From: Nanobdellota archaeon
GTDB taxonomy: Archaea; Nanobdellota; Nanobdellia; SCGC-AAA011-G17; ARS1403
DNA length: 17,954 nt
Reading direction: 5' to 3'
Assembly: GCA_002688395.1 (NCBI GenBank)
Contig: NZCU01000039.1
Location: 1 to 17,954 of the forward strand
Program-made: the position numbers and the translations under genes
Shown: one piece after another, positions 1 through 7,108 of the stretch
Position numbering within the stretch: the first letter of the stretch is position 1
Layout: the number at the start of each line of letters is the position of its first letter
The notes under the pieces: model-generated
Databases searched by the model: none
Told to the model about the DNA's origin: nothing
Seen by the model: the letters and a program-made list of their open reading frames with translations, nothing else

Positions 1-563
1 AGAATAGAATATCTGAAAGAGTAATATCTATTCCTGCAGCTGAATTAAGAGATCTTGAAAAAGCTATTTTGAGTTTTTCTGTTTTTTGTAGTAGGGATGA
101 AAAAGATTTACTAGATATTAGAGTTAATGGAAAAAGTGTGTATTCTGATGTTCCATTTTGTAATTTGAGAAGAGCTGAAATTGAGATTGATAGAGATCTT
201 ATTAGGGGAGGTTCTAATAGTGTTACATTTGCTGGTGAAGGGGATTATGCTTTAGAACAAATAGAATGGCAAAGTTTATTGAGAGGAGAAAGGGCTAGTG
301 AATTTGCTTTTGTTATTGATACTGATGATTATAAGGATGCTAGAAGAGGTATTAGAGATGTTTTTGTTGTGTTTGATTTTGCTTTAAGTAATGATTTAAA
401 GACTTTTGATTTCTTTATTAATGAAGAAGAAATTGAGGTTAATACATTTGATGATTCTTTCTTAATTACTATTTCTGATTTCTTAGAGGATGGTAGCAAT
501 TTAATAAAATTAAGACCAAGAAATAGTTTTGATATTATTGAGATGAGAGTAGAGCTAGAGTAA
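1..563 (+). CDS. 3' part of a beta-rich protein with an internal repeat (5' end outside window)
   Basis: Family not recognised. The reading frame is open from base 3 to the TAA at 561-563, so the first in-frame start-like codon (TTG at 69) is not the real start; the gene enters from the left edge and 187 codons are visible. The visible part is acidic, has no membrane segment and looks beta-rich. It contains two similar halves. Each has a strand ending in an N-containing turn (LDIRVNGK and FDFFINEE), then a strand with I-x-I and a Gly-Ser-Asn turn (GGSNSVTF and DGSNLIKL), then an E-rich closing strand (LEQIEWQ and IEMRVELE). This suggests two tandem beta-sandwich domains, perhaps of a carbohydrate- or protein-binding kind (inference). 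The next gene starts two bases after its stop, so the two are probably co-transcribed and may act together at the cell surface. Confidence 0.7.
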   Translation, partial: NRISERVISIPAAELRDLEKAILSFSVFCSRDEKDLLDIRVNGKSVYSDVPFCNLRRAEIEIDRDLIRGGSNSVTFAGEGDYALEQIEWQSLLRGERASEFAFVIDTDDYKDARRGIRDVFVVFDFALSNDLKTFDFFINEEEIEVNTFDDSFLITISDFLEDGSNLIKLRPRNSFDIIEMRVELE

Positions 564-565
564 AA

Positions 566-1993
566 ATGGCTAAACCTTTGGGAAAACAAATAGGAGAAGA
601 AGCTAAAAAACAGATTGCGCAAAGAGCAGGAGGTGCTATTGCTAATGTTGGTAGAGGTAGTGGTTCTGGAGCATCTCAAAGACCATTTCAATCATCTTCT
701 TCTGAGCATCACACTAGTGGTTTAATATCAATTATTGTATTGGTTCTTGTATTTTTTGGAATTTTTTTATTTTGGCCGACTATTAGTGGATGTTTTAAAA
801 GTGGATTTTGTGAAGAAAGAATTGTGGATCCTATAAGAGAGAGTCAATTTGCTGAAGCATTACAAGATACTACTAGGTTTATTGGTAAGCAAGCAAAAGA
901 AAGCTCTGAATTAATCCAAGGTAAGAGAACTTTTAATTTGGAAGGAAATGTTGATCCAGAAAATAGTGGTGCGAGGAGTGGTATTTGGTTTGAGAGAGGT
1001 AGGGGATATCGTACAGAATCTTTGGTTGAGATTGGTGAAGGAGAAGATGTTTCTGCCCTCGGAAATGAGTTTGGTGCATTTATTAATATTGTTGTAGGTA
1101 AGTTTGATGATAAAATTGATGAGATAGAAGCTGATGTTGGTTGTTCTTTAATTGGTAAAAAAGAAACAGCAGTTGGATTTATTAGAGGATATGGAAATGG
1201 GAAAAAAATTATTTTTGATAACCCAAAAGAAGAAAATAAAAGAACTTATGAAGATGTTGTTTGTGTGTTCAATAGAGAACAAGCAAATATATTAAAAAAC
1301 ACCAAAGATACTAAAGTCTTTTTCTCAGGAGATGTTCTTTTTGAATTAAATTATAGGTTAAACCCTTTTGTTTCTTTACCAGTATTTGTTATAGGAAATA
1401 GTGAAGAATTTTATGATCAATATTATCACAGACCAGGATCAGCATTTAATGATCTATTAGATGGAGAATATAAGGAACATATTTCTGGTATTAAATCTAC
1501 TGCTCTTTTTGATACTGATGTTAAGGCTTTTATGAGAATAATAGAACAGCCTTTATTTACAAGCGAGATCGCTGGAGAAAATGAATTACCTACTTTTGGT
1601 ATACAATTTAAAAATGAAAATATAAAGAATAATGTTACTATTGAATCATTTGATTTTAGTTTACCTGAAGGTTTGAGAATAACACACACTGCAAGAATAG
1701 CTTCTCCAACTACAGGGGAATATGAGCAAGGTTCTTGTGAATATTTTGAATCTAAAGGAAAAGAAAATGGTAGAGAAGTTTATAATTTTAGAGAAACTTT
1801 TAATGGTATTAATTACTTTAAAGATATTGAAAAACAATTAAACGGTGCTGGGGGATTAACTGGACTTTATCTATGTAGACTTACTGTTGATCCTGATCTT
1901 GGAGATGATGTTATTTTATCTGGTATTGGGGATATTGAGGGACAACTTAAATATAAATATAAAGTTATAGAAAGAGTTAGAATAAGGAATTAG
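566..1993 (+). CDS. single-pass membrane protein with large extracellular region
   Basis: Family not recognised. It has 475 residues. The N-terminal 50 residues are basic, then Gly/Ser-rich. One strongly hydrophobic segment spans about residues 52-74, and a region of about 400 residues follows with Cys76 and Cys82 just after the membrane. The positive N terminus suggests a cytoplasmic N terminus and an external C-terminal body (inference). The last 130 residues resemble the C-terminal module of the two downstream lipoproteins: a beta strand (FGIQFKN), a Cys391-Glu-Tyr motif, Leu-Cys437 and a final Y-x-Y strand (KYKYKVIE). The ATG lies two bases after the preceding stop, with no strong Shine-Dalgarno sequence, so translational coupling is likely. 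It is probably a structural or assembly subunit of a surface complex together with its neighbours; this is inferred from context only. Confidence 0.75.
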   Translation: MAKPLGKQIGEEAKKQIAQRAGGAIANVGRGSGSGASQRPFQSSSSEHHTSGLISIIVLVLVFFGIFLFWPTISGCFKSGFCEERIVDPIRESQFAEALQDTTRFIGKQAKESSELIQGKRTFNLEGNVDPENSGARSGIWFERGRGYRTESLVEIGEGEDVSALGNEFGAFINIVVGKFDDKIDEIEADVGCSLIGKKETAVGFIRGYGNGKKIIFDNPKEENKRTYEDVVCVFNREQANILKNTKDTKVFFSGDVLFELNYRLNPFVSLPVFVIGNSEEFYDQYYHRPGSAFNDLLDGEYKEHISGIKSTALFDTDVKAFMRIIEQPLFTSEIAGENELPTFGIQFKNENIKNNVTIESFDFSLPEGLRITHTARIASPTTGEYEQGSCEYFESKGKENGREVYNFRETFNGINYFKDIEKQLNGAGGLTGLYLCRLTVDPDLGDDVILSGIGDIEGQLKYKYKVIERVRIRN

Positions 1994-2000
1994 AAAGTTT

Positions 2001-2009
2001 TTTATATAT
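2001..2009 (+). promoter_or_regulatory. TATA-like promoter element for the first lipoprotein gene
   Basis: The run TTTATATAT, preceded by a purine-rich AGAAAG, is centred 25 bases before the ATG at 2030. This is the spacing expected when transcription starts at or next to the start codon (leaderless mRNA). The T-run just upstream (1998-2003) could also help end the previous transcript. Confidence 0.6.
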
Positions 2010-2029
2010 TTTATAGTCTATAAATTATC

Positions 2030-2989
2030 ATGTTAAAGTATAAAATATTGTTTGTTCTTTTTGCACTTGTGTTTTTAGTTGGATGTTCAAATTTTGGAGG
2101 TTCTAGTTTTTTAAAAAAAGATAATGTAGAAGTTGATGAAATAGATCCGTTTAAAGGGAATAAAGGATTGGAACTAAGCTTTTTTGAAGGATCTCCTCCT
2201 GATGATGTTTTTCAAGATACTAATTTTGCTGTAACTGTTGAAGCACATAATCAAGGTGCTTTAAATATTGAGAGAGGGACTGCACGTTTAGGTGCTTTAT
2301 CTGGAAGATTTACTATTAGTGGTGCTAACACAAGAGAATTTGGAATTATTAGGGGTAAACAAAATTTTCCCGATATTGGTGATAGAGAAGTTATTGAATG
2401 GGATAATATAAATGCTAAAAGAACTTCTGTTAGAAGTGATACAAGACAATCTGTGAATGTTCAGGTTTGTTATGAAGGAAATATTGAAGCAAATCCTGAA
2501 GCTTGTGTAAGACCTAGGCCTGGAAGTGATGGAATCATTGAAGGGGAATGTGATGTTGGTAAGGAATCTTTTTCTGGAGGTCACGGTGGTCCAATAGCTG
2601 TAACTTCAATTACCGATACTATTGTTAAACAAAGTGATAGTACAAATATTATACGTTATGCTATTGAATTTAAAGATGTTGGAGGGGGAGATATAATAAA
2701 TATGGATGAGATTGATAATTGTCTTCTTTCTGAAAGGGATAAGAGAGATGCTGATGTTGTGTTTGATATTGGATGGTTTGGAGAATCTAGATCATTTAAA
2801 TGTAAATTTGCTGAAAGGAAAGATGGTCAACTTGTAATGAGAAATGGGAAAGGAAGAATATTATGTGATAGTCCGGATGTTTCTAACCTAGATCATTATT
2901 CGGTACCTTTATATATTAAAATGAATTACGGGTATGTAAAGAGTATAAATACAGGATTTACGCTTAAAAAAGATGTGTTTTTTGATTAA
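2030..2989 (+). CDS. secreted lipoprotein, paralogue of the following gene
   Basis: 319 residues with a classic lipoprotein signal: a basic MLKYK start, a hydrophobic core and the lipobox LVGC ending at Cys19, the likely lipidation site. No family was recognised. The mature part is beta-rich and has two modules. The first (about 45-150) carries a V-x-V-x-A-H-N-Q-G strand like that in bacterial and archaeal CARDB/NEW3-type Ig-like domains (weak similarity). The second (about 195-319) carries Cys258, Cys279 and a closing Y-G-Y strand. Six mature cysteines match in order those of the next gene: VCY, then ACV, ECD, NC, KCK and LC. A TATA element centred 25 bases upstream suggests a leaderless transcript covering this gene and the next. 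Its role is probably structural or binding at the outer face of the membrane (inference). Confidence 0.85.
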   Translation: MLKYKILFVLFALVFLVGCSNFGGSSFLKKDNVEVDEIDPFKGNKGLELSFFEGSPPDDVFQDTNFAVTVEAHNQGALNIERGTARLGALSGRFTISGANTREFGIIRGKQNFPDIGDREVIEWDNINAKRTSVRSDTRQSVNVQVCYEGNIEANPEACVRPRPGSDGIIEGECDVGKESFSGGHGGPIAVTSITDTIVKQSDSTNIIRYAIEFKDVGGGDIINMDEIDNCLLSERDKRDADVVFDIGWFGESRSFKCKFAERKDGQLVMRNGKGRILCDSPDVSNLDHYSVPLYIKMNYGYVKSINTGFTLKKDVFFD

Positions 2990-2990
2990 A

Positions 2991-3000
2991 AAGGTGGTGA
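2991..3000 (+). promoter_or_regulatory. Shine-Dalgarno site of the second lipoprotein gene
   Basis: AAGGTGGTGA ends 4 bases before the ATG at 3005 and contains GGTGGTGA, a good match to the archaeal anti-Shine-Dalgarno sequence. It fixes the start at 3005 and contrasts with the TATA-only leaderless starts elsewhere in the window. It supports co-transcription with the lipoprotein gene that ends at 2989. Confidence 0.75.
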
Positions 3001-3004
3001 AAAA

Positions 3005-3961
3005 ATGAGAAAATCTATTTTTGTAGTTTTACTTATAGGTGTTGTTTTCTTACTTAGTGGTCAACAAAGTTGTGATAGAACTGGAGGAGATACAGCTGTT
3101 GGAGAAGGACCTTATGTTGGAGGAAATGATGGAGTTAGTATTGCTTTTTTAGATGATGCGCCTCCGTTAAGTGGAAATTTTCAAGGTGACCCTATTGCTA
3201 TAGAAGTTGAATTAACTAATAATGGAGAAACAAGATTAGTTGCTAATACAGCAGTTGTTAATTTAATTGGTACTATTGTAGGAGGGGCTTTTACTTTAAC
3301 TGATACAGATGCTACTGCTTCAAATGTAGGATTAATTGATAGAGTTAGAGATTCTGGAGATATTGCTGATTCTGATTTTGTTGTTTTAGGAACTGCTACA
3401 TTAAAAGATAGTGAAAGTATAGGTCCTAGTTGGAGTCCAAACCTTAGAGCACAGGTTTGTTATCCTTATGAAACTAATGTTCAAATAGATGATTTATGTA
3501 TTCCTGGAGCTAGAAATGAAGTTGGTACTATTGAATGTGAGATTGATAATAGTGAGAATTTAGTTGATAGTGGAGATGTTTCTGCAGCCCCTGTTCAAGT
3601 AACTAGTGTAGTGGAAACTAGAACTGGAACTGGTATTAGAGTTAGATTAGATATTGAGAACCAAGGAAATGGAGATGTTATTTCTGTTGGTAATACTTGT
3701 GACAATGCAGTCAATGTTCCTTTGGTAAACAGAGATTTAGTAACTGTTAATGTTCCTGGCTATGATTGTGTATTTAGAGGTGCTACTGGAGATACAGGAC
3801 AAGTTGAGCTTAGAAGTAATAAAGGAAGATTAAGATGTACAAAAGATACTGGTGGAACTGGTAGGGCTTATGAAGATAGATTTGTAGCTACATTAACTTA
3901 TAATTATGTAGAAGAGGCAAGTAAGACTATTTTAATCCAAAGTAAAACCGCAGGAATTTAG
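3005..3961 (+). CDS. secreted lipoprotein, tandem paralogue of the preceding gene
   Basis: 318 residues. A hydrophobic signal (about 4-17) is followed by SGQQSC, so Cys23 is the probable lipid-bearing residue, although the lipobox is less typical than in the gene before. The rest aligns along its length with the 2030-2989 product: an opening strand with S-I-A-F-L-D-D-A-P-P against L-S-F-F-E-G-S-P-P, then V-x-L-T-N-N-G against V-x-A-H-N-Q-G, QVCY against VCYE, TIECE against GECD, then Cys255, RLRC (Cys278) and a final TYNYV strand. The family is not recognised. The protein looks like an all-beta, Ig-like surface protein stabilised by disulphides (inference from the cysteine pattern). A strong Shine-Dalgarno sequence sits just before its ATG. 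T-runs after the stop (3966-3971 and 3985-3992) could terminate the transcript and overlap the next promoter. Confidence 0.83.
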   Translation: MRKSIFVVLLIGVVFLLSGQQSCDRTGGDTAVGEGPYVGGNDGVSIAFLDDAPPLSGNFQGDPIAIEVELTNNGETRLVANTAVVNLIGTIVGGAFTLTDTDATASNVGLIDRVRDSGDIADSDFVVLGTATLKDSESIGPSWSPNLRAQVCYPYETNVQIDDLCIPGARNEVGTIECEIDNSENLVDSGDVSAAPVQVTSVVETRTGTGIRVRLDIENQGNGDVISVGNTCDNAVNVPLVNRDLVTVNVPGYDCVFRGATGDTGQVELRSNKGRLRCTKDTGGTGRAYEDRFVATLTYNYVEEASKTILIQSKTAGI

Positions 3962-3965
3962 TTAA

Positions 3966-3975
3966 TTTTTTAAAC
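3966..3975 (+). promoter_or_regulatory. TATA-like promoter element for endonuclease Q
   Basis: TTTTTTAAAC is centred about 26 bases before the ATG at 3997, consistent with a leaderless transcript. The oligo-T tract at 3985-3992, between this element and the ATG, may instead belong to termination of the upstream lipoprotein transcript. Confidence 0.5.
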
Positions 3976-3996
3976 TTATTTCTTATTTTTTTATTT

Positions 3997-5226
3997 ATGA
4001 ACATAATAGCAGATTTACAATTACATAGTAGATTTTCTAGAGCTTGTAGTAAAAATATAACTTTAGATAAATTAGAGGAATATGCTAGGATAAAAGGCAT
4101 TAATTTGTTAAGTACTGGGGATTTCCAACATCCTATATGGAATTCTGAGATTAAGAAAAATTTAGAAGAAGATGAAAATGGTATTTTATGGAGTAAAAAT
4201 AAGTTCCCTTTTGTTTGGGGTAGTGAAGTTAGCTTGATGTATAGTGATGAAGGAAGAAGGGCTGTTCATTTGTTAATGTTTGCACCTAATGTAGAAATTG
4301 CTAATCAAATTATAGATGTTTTAGGTAAGAGATGGAGGATAGATTATGATGGTAGACCTATCTTTGGTACGACTAGTCCTGAATTTGTTGAGTTATTGAA
4401 AGAAATTGATGATAGGATTGAGATTATTCCAGCGCATTGTATGACTTCCTGGTTTGGTGTTTTTGGTAGTAAATCTGGTTTTGATTCTCTTAAGGATTGT
4501 TTTAAAGATAAGGTGAATAAAATATATGCTATTGAGAGTGGAATGAGCGCTGACCCTAGTATGTTGTGGAGATTAAAAGAGAATGTAAATATTGTAAGTT
4601 TTTCAGATGCACATAGTTATTGGCCTTGGAGATTAGGGAGAGAGGCTACTGTTTTTGATTTTGATAAATTAAGTTATGATAATGTGCTTAAAGCGATTAG
4701 GACTGGAGATGGAATAAATAAAACTATTGAAGTGGCCCCTGAATATGGTAAATATCATGTAGATGGACATAGAAGTTGTGGGTTTTTTTGTGATTTTAAT
4801 GAAAGTAAAAGATTAAACAAAATTTGTCCTAAATGTGGGAAAGAATTAACTATAGGAGTAGAATATAGAATTGAAGAGTTATCTAAAGAAAAGGAATATA
4901 GACCTAGTAACGCTAAGGATTTTGTTAAAGTTGTACCATTGCATGAATTAATCGCTGTTGTGTACGATGTTAAACAATTGAATGGAAAAAAAATTGGGGA
5001 GATTTATGATCTATTAATTAATAAATTTGAGAATGAATTTAATATTTTATTGAATGTTAGTGAGGAAGAATTGAAGACTGTTATTAATGAGAAATTAGTA
5101 AGGTTAATACTTTTAAATAGAGAAGGGAAATTGAAAATAGAACCTGGTGCTGATGGTGTTTATGGTAGAATCATACTAGATAATAATGAGAAAATAAAAG
5201 TACAGAAAAGTTTAAGTGAGTTTTAA
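3997..5226 (+). CDS. endoQ: endonuclease Q (PHP-fold repair nuclease)
   Basis: 409 residues, close to the roughly 420 of Pyrococcus EndoQ. This family cuts DNA just 5' of deaminated bases (uracil, hypoxanthine, xanthine) and abasic sites, starting repair. Visible features: a PHP-like N-terminal domain (about 1-235) with DLQLHSRFS, TGD (Asp42), GSEVS (Glu77), His91, IIPAH (His147), Glu180 and SFSDAHS (Asp204, His206) as likely metal ligands. A small zinc-ribbon follows, with Cys261-x3-Cys265 and Cys277-x2-Cys280, then a helical C-terminal part (about 310-409) expected to help bind DNA. The usual H-x-H of the first metal motif reads Q8-x-H10 here. The gene has its own TATA element. It converges on the PAC2 gene, and both stop codons share the bases TTAA at 5223-5226. 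It is not a DNA polymerase PHP domain or a histidinol phosphatase, because the cysteine ribbon and overall length fit EndoQ. Confidence 0.88.
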   Translation: MNIIADLQLHSRFSRACSKNITLDKLEEYARIKGINLLSTGDFQHPIWNSEIKKNLEEDENGILWSKNKFPFVWGSEVSLMYSDEGRRAVHLLMFAPNVEIANQIIDVLGKRWRIDYDGRPIFGTTSPEFVELLKEIDDRIEIIPAHCMTSWFGVFGSKSGFDSLKDCFKDKVNKIYAIESGMSADPSMLWRLKENVNIVSFSDAHSYWPWRLGREATVFDFDKLSYDNVLKAIRTGDGINKTIEVAPEYGKYHVDGHRSCGFFCDFNESKRLNKICPKCGKELTIGVEYRIEELSKEKEYRPSNAKDFVKVVPLHELIAVVYDVKQLNGKKIGEIYDLLINKFENEFNILLNVSEEELKTVINEKLVRLILLNREGKLKIEPGADGVYGRIILDNNEKIKVQKSLSEF

Positions 5227-5993
5227 CCAATATAATTTGTTCCTGGTTCTTTTTGCATTGGTAATTTTGGAATGAATTTTTTTAATTCTTTAGATATATT
5301 TTGTTCTTCATTAGACATCTCTCTTATTTCCTTATCTAGATCTGTTGTGTCTACTTCTACAGATAATGCTTTACTTAATGTTTGCATTACTTTTTTTGCT
5401 CCTTTTAATCCAATATAAGATGGGTGAGAAAATGTTTCTGCTAAGAAAGATATTGCTGGGATTTTTCTTTCTTTACTTAATCCTAATAATAAACCTGAAA
5501 CACCAACTATTGGACCTACTACGCCATAAATATTACTGCTTATGTGGTTTGTTTTGTATTTTTTTATTATTTCTTTATCATTTCCAGTTGTGAATAACTT
5601 AGGTTTTTCTGGAATTTGTGGTAGGCCGATTCCTCCTATTGTTATTACTTCTTTTCCTTTTAATCCTTGGAAGATATTAAGAATTTCATCACAAAATTTA
5701 TAACAATTTTTTTCATCTAATGGTTGTATATCTCCACATAAGAATATTAATGAATTATTTTTAGTATTTTTATAAAATAATTCTATTTTTGGTAGTTCTA
5801 TTAGATTTTTTTCATTTACAAATACTGAATTTGGAAATGTATTTGATTTTATTTCTATAAATTTTTTAGCTCTTAATTCTTCTACCATAAAATCTACTGT
5901 TATTTTTCCTACATTACCCATTCCTGGTAATCCTTCTATTAAAATAGGATCTTTCAGTTTTGGTGATGAAATTTTTTTAATTTCGAATGACAT
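5223..5993 (-). CDS. PAC2-family proteasome assembly chaperone-like protein
   Basis: 256 residues from the ATG at 5993. The N-terminal I-E-G-L-P-G-M-G-N-V-G motif (about 19-29), the central GGIGLPQ and the later VGPIVGVSGLLLGL are typical of archaeal PAC2 proteins, relatives of the eukaryotic proteasome-assembly chaperone PAC2/PSMG2. The C-terminal 45 residues are charged and helical. The reading frame continues upstream to another ATG at 6023, but those ten extra codons lie entirely within the Nop10 gene in another frame, and the shorter start (MSFEIKK) is the usual one, so 5993 was chosen. It overlaps nop10 by 17 bases. This is the last gene of a ribosome/replication operon, a common archaeal neighbourhood. 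Its exact role in archaea is less certain than the family assignment. Confidence 0.88.
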   Translation of the reverse strand: MSFEIKKISSPKLKDPILIEGLPGMGNVGKITVDFMVEELRAKKFIEIKSNTFPNSVFVNEKNLIELPKIELFYKNTKNNSLIFLCGDIQPLDEKNCYKFCDEILNIFQGLKGKEVITIGGIGLPQIPEKPKLFTTGNDKEIIKKYKTNHISSNIYGVVGPIVGVSGLLLGLSKERKIPAISFLAETFSHPSYIGLKGAKKVMQTLSKALSVEVDTTDLDKEIREMSNEEQNISKELKKFIPKLPMQKEPGTNYIG

Positions 5994-6144
5994 TTTTTTT
6001 GTATGTTCTTCTCCATTTCCCATATTTGTCTTCTGGAGAATATTTCATTGGTTTTGGGCTAAGTGTTTTTGTGTCACATTTAGGACATTGATTTTTTAAT
6101 GTGTAGTTGTCACATTTAGGACATTTAAGGATTTCTTTTTTCAT
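5977..6144 (-). CDS. nop10: H/ACA ribonucleoprotein subunit Nop10
   Basis: A 55-codon gene, short for the usual size of about 60. It reads MKKEILKCPKC at the start and ends KYGKWRRTYKKNVIRN. Cys8, Cys11, Cys20 and Cys23 form the expected zinc ribbon. The SPKPMKYSPEDKYGKWRR stretch is the conserved Nop10 signature that contacts Cbf5. Nop10 is a core protein of the H/ACA guide RNA particle that makes pseudouridine in rRNA. The ATG at 6144 lies 20 bases inside the end of the aIF2 alpha gene, and the TAA (5977-5979) lies 17 bases inside the PAC2 gene, so translation of the three is probably coupled. The order aIF2 alpha, Nop10, PAC2 is widespread in archaea. Confidence 0.95.
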   Translation of the reverse strand: MKKEILKCPKCDNYTLKNQCPKCDTKTLSPKPMKYSPEDKYGKWRRTYKKNVIRN

Positions 6145-6925
6145 TTCTTAATATTTCTATTGTTCCTGAATTTTTAAAACTGGCTTCTGCTATTTGTGCT
6201 ATTTTTTCTAATTCTTTTTCTGCAGTTTTGTAATCTTGAGATGTTATTGAAATTTTATAGTTTGGTGCTCCAGCATATAAAATATCACAACCAAATTTGT
6301 CTTTTATACTTAATTCGTTTATTTTTTTTAATGTTTCTTTAATTGCTTCAATACCATTTGGCAATGAAGTTCTTAATTTTAATGTTGTTGATATTTTTAT
6401 TTCTTTTATTTTAATTTTATTTCTTACAATTTTTATTAATTCGCTTTCTAATTTACTATCTAAGTTAAAAGGCTTTAATGCTGTTTCATCTTGTACTATT
6501 TCTTGAAAACCATTTGTTAAGTTCCCAAATTTTTCAATGATTTTGAATCCTATTTTTGAATAAATGTCTTTTAATGTTAATTTATTTTGTTTTCCTAAAG
6601 CTTCTAGAATTTTTTCAGATCTTTGTTCTTGTTTGAATTCATTATTTTTGTTTATTCTTTGTGCTTGGTTTACTCTTCTTAAAGATAGATCAATATGATT
6701 TCTTTCTTTGTTTACATTTAAAACTTTACATACTATCTTTTTTTCTTCCTTTACAAAGTCTCTAATGTTTCTGATTCTTCCTGGAGAGATTTCTGATATT
6801 TGTATTACTCCTTCTTTTTTGATATATTCATCTAGCTCAACAAATACAGAATTTGGTAGAATTTTCTTTATAGTACATAATACAATTTCATTTTCTTCTG
6901 GTAATCCTTGTTTTTTATAGAACAT
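6125..6925 (-). CDS. eif2a: translation initiation factor aIF2 subunit alpha
   Basis: 266 residues, the normal length for archaeal aIF2 alpha. It is part of the aIF2 heterotrimer that brings initiator Met-tRNA to the small ribosomal subunit. The N-terminal S1-type beta barrel (about 7-84) shows NSVFVELDEY, the EGVIQISEIS motif and HIDLSLRRV at its end. A helical middle domain (about 85-170) and a C-terminal alpha-beta domain (about 172-262, with KISTTLKLRT and APNYKISITSQDYKTAE) complete the family architecture. The start ATG (6923-6925) abuts the eS27 stop with no gap, and the end overlaps nop10 by 20 bases. It is therefore an internal gene of the minus-strand operon, with no promoter of its own visible. 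Confidence 0.95.
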   Translation of the reverse strand: MFYKKQGLPEENEIVLCTIKKILPNSVFVELDEYIKKEGVIQISEISPGRIRNIRDFVKEEKKIVCKVLNVNKERNHIDLSLRRVNQAQRINKNNEFKQEQRSEKILEALGKQNKLTLKDIYSKIGFKIIEKFGNLTNGFQEIVQDETALKPFNLDSKLESELIKIVRNKIKIKEIKISTTLKLRTSLPNGIEAIKETLKKINELSIKDKFGCDILYAGAPNYKISITSQDYKTAEKELEKIAQIAEASFKNSGTIEILRNEKRNP

Positions 6926-7108
6926 TTATTCTAATACCTCTAGAATCCTAGCTTTTATTCTTCCTTTTCCACCTGTAGGTTCAGCAATAGGTACATCACA
7001 TACTAAGCATTTTACTATTGAAGATGGTTTTCCAAATACTACTTGTTCGTTTTTACATTTGTTACATCTCAATTTTATGTATTTGCTTTCTGGTTCAATG
7101 GATTTCAT
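6926..7108 (-). CDS. rps27e: 30S ribosomal protein eS27
   Basis: 60 residues, the usual archaeal size. A zinc-ribbon is formed by Cys15-x2-Cys18 and Cys34-x2-Cys37, with the typical Y-I-K-L-R-C-N-K-C and E-P-T-G-G-K-G-R-I-K-A tail. It is a structural protein of the small subunit. Its ATG overlaps the eL42 stop by 4 bases (ATGA type, 7105-7108), and its stop is followed directly by the aIF2 alpha ATG. The eL42, eS27, aIF2 alpha order is conserved in many archaea. Confidence 0.95.
   Translation of the reverse strand: MKSIEPESKYIKLRCNKCKNEQVVFGKPSSIVKCLVCDVPIAEPTGGKGRIKARILEVLE

Noticed and set aside
329..691. Minus-strand open frame of 120 codons across the end of the first gene and start of the second
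   Set aside because: It is a Ser/Phe-rich shadow of two plus-strand genes, with no family resemblance and composition typical of antisense frames in AT-rich coding DNA.
5994..6023. N-terminal extension of PAC2 from the ATG at 6023
   Set aside because: These ten codons lie wholly inside Nop10, whose C-terminal signature they encode in another frame; the family normally begins near the ATG at 5993.
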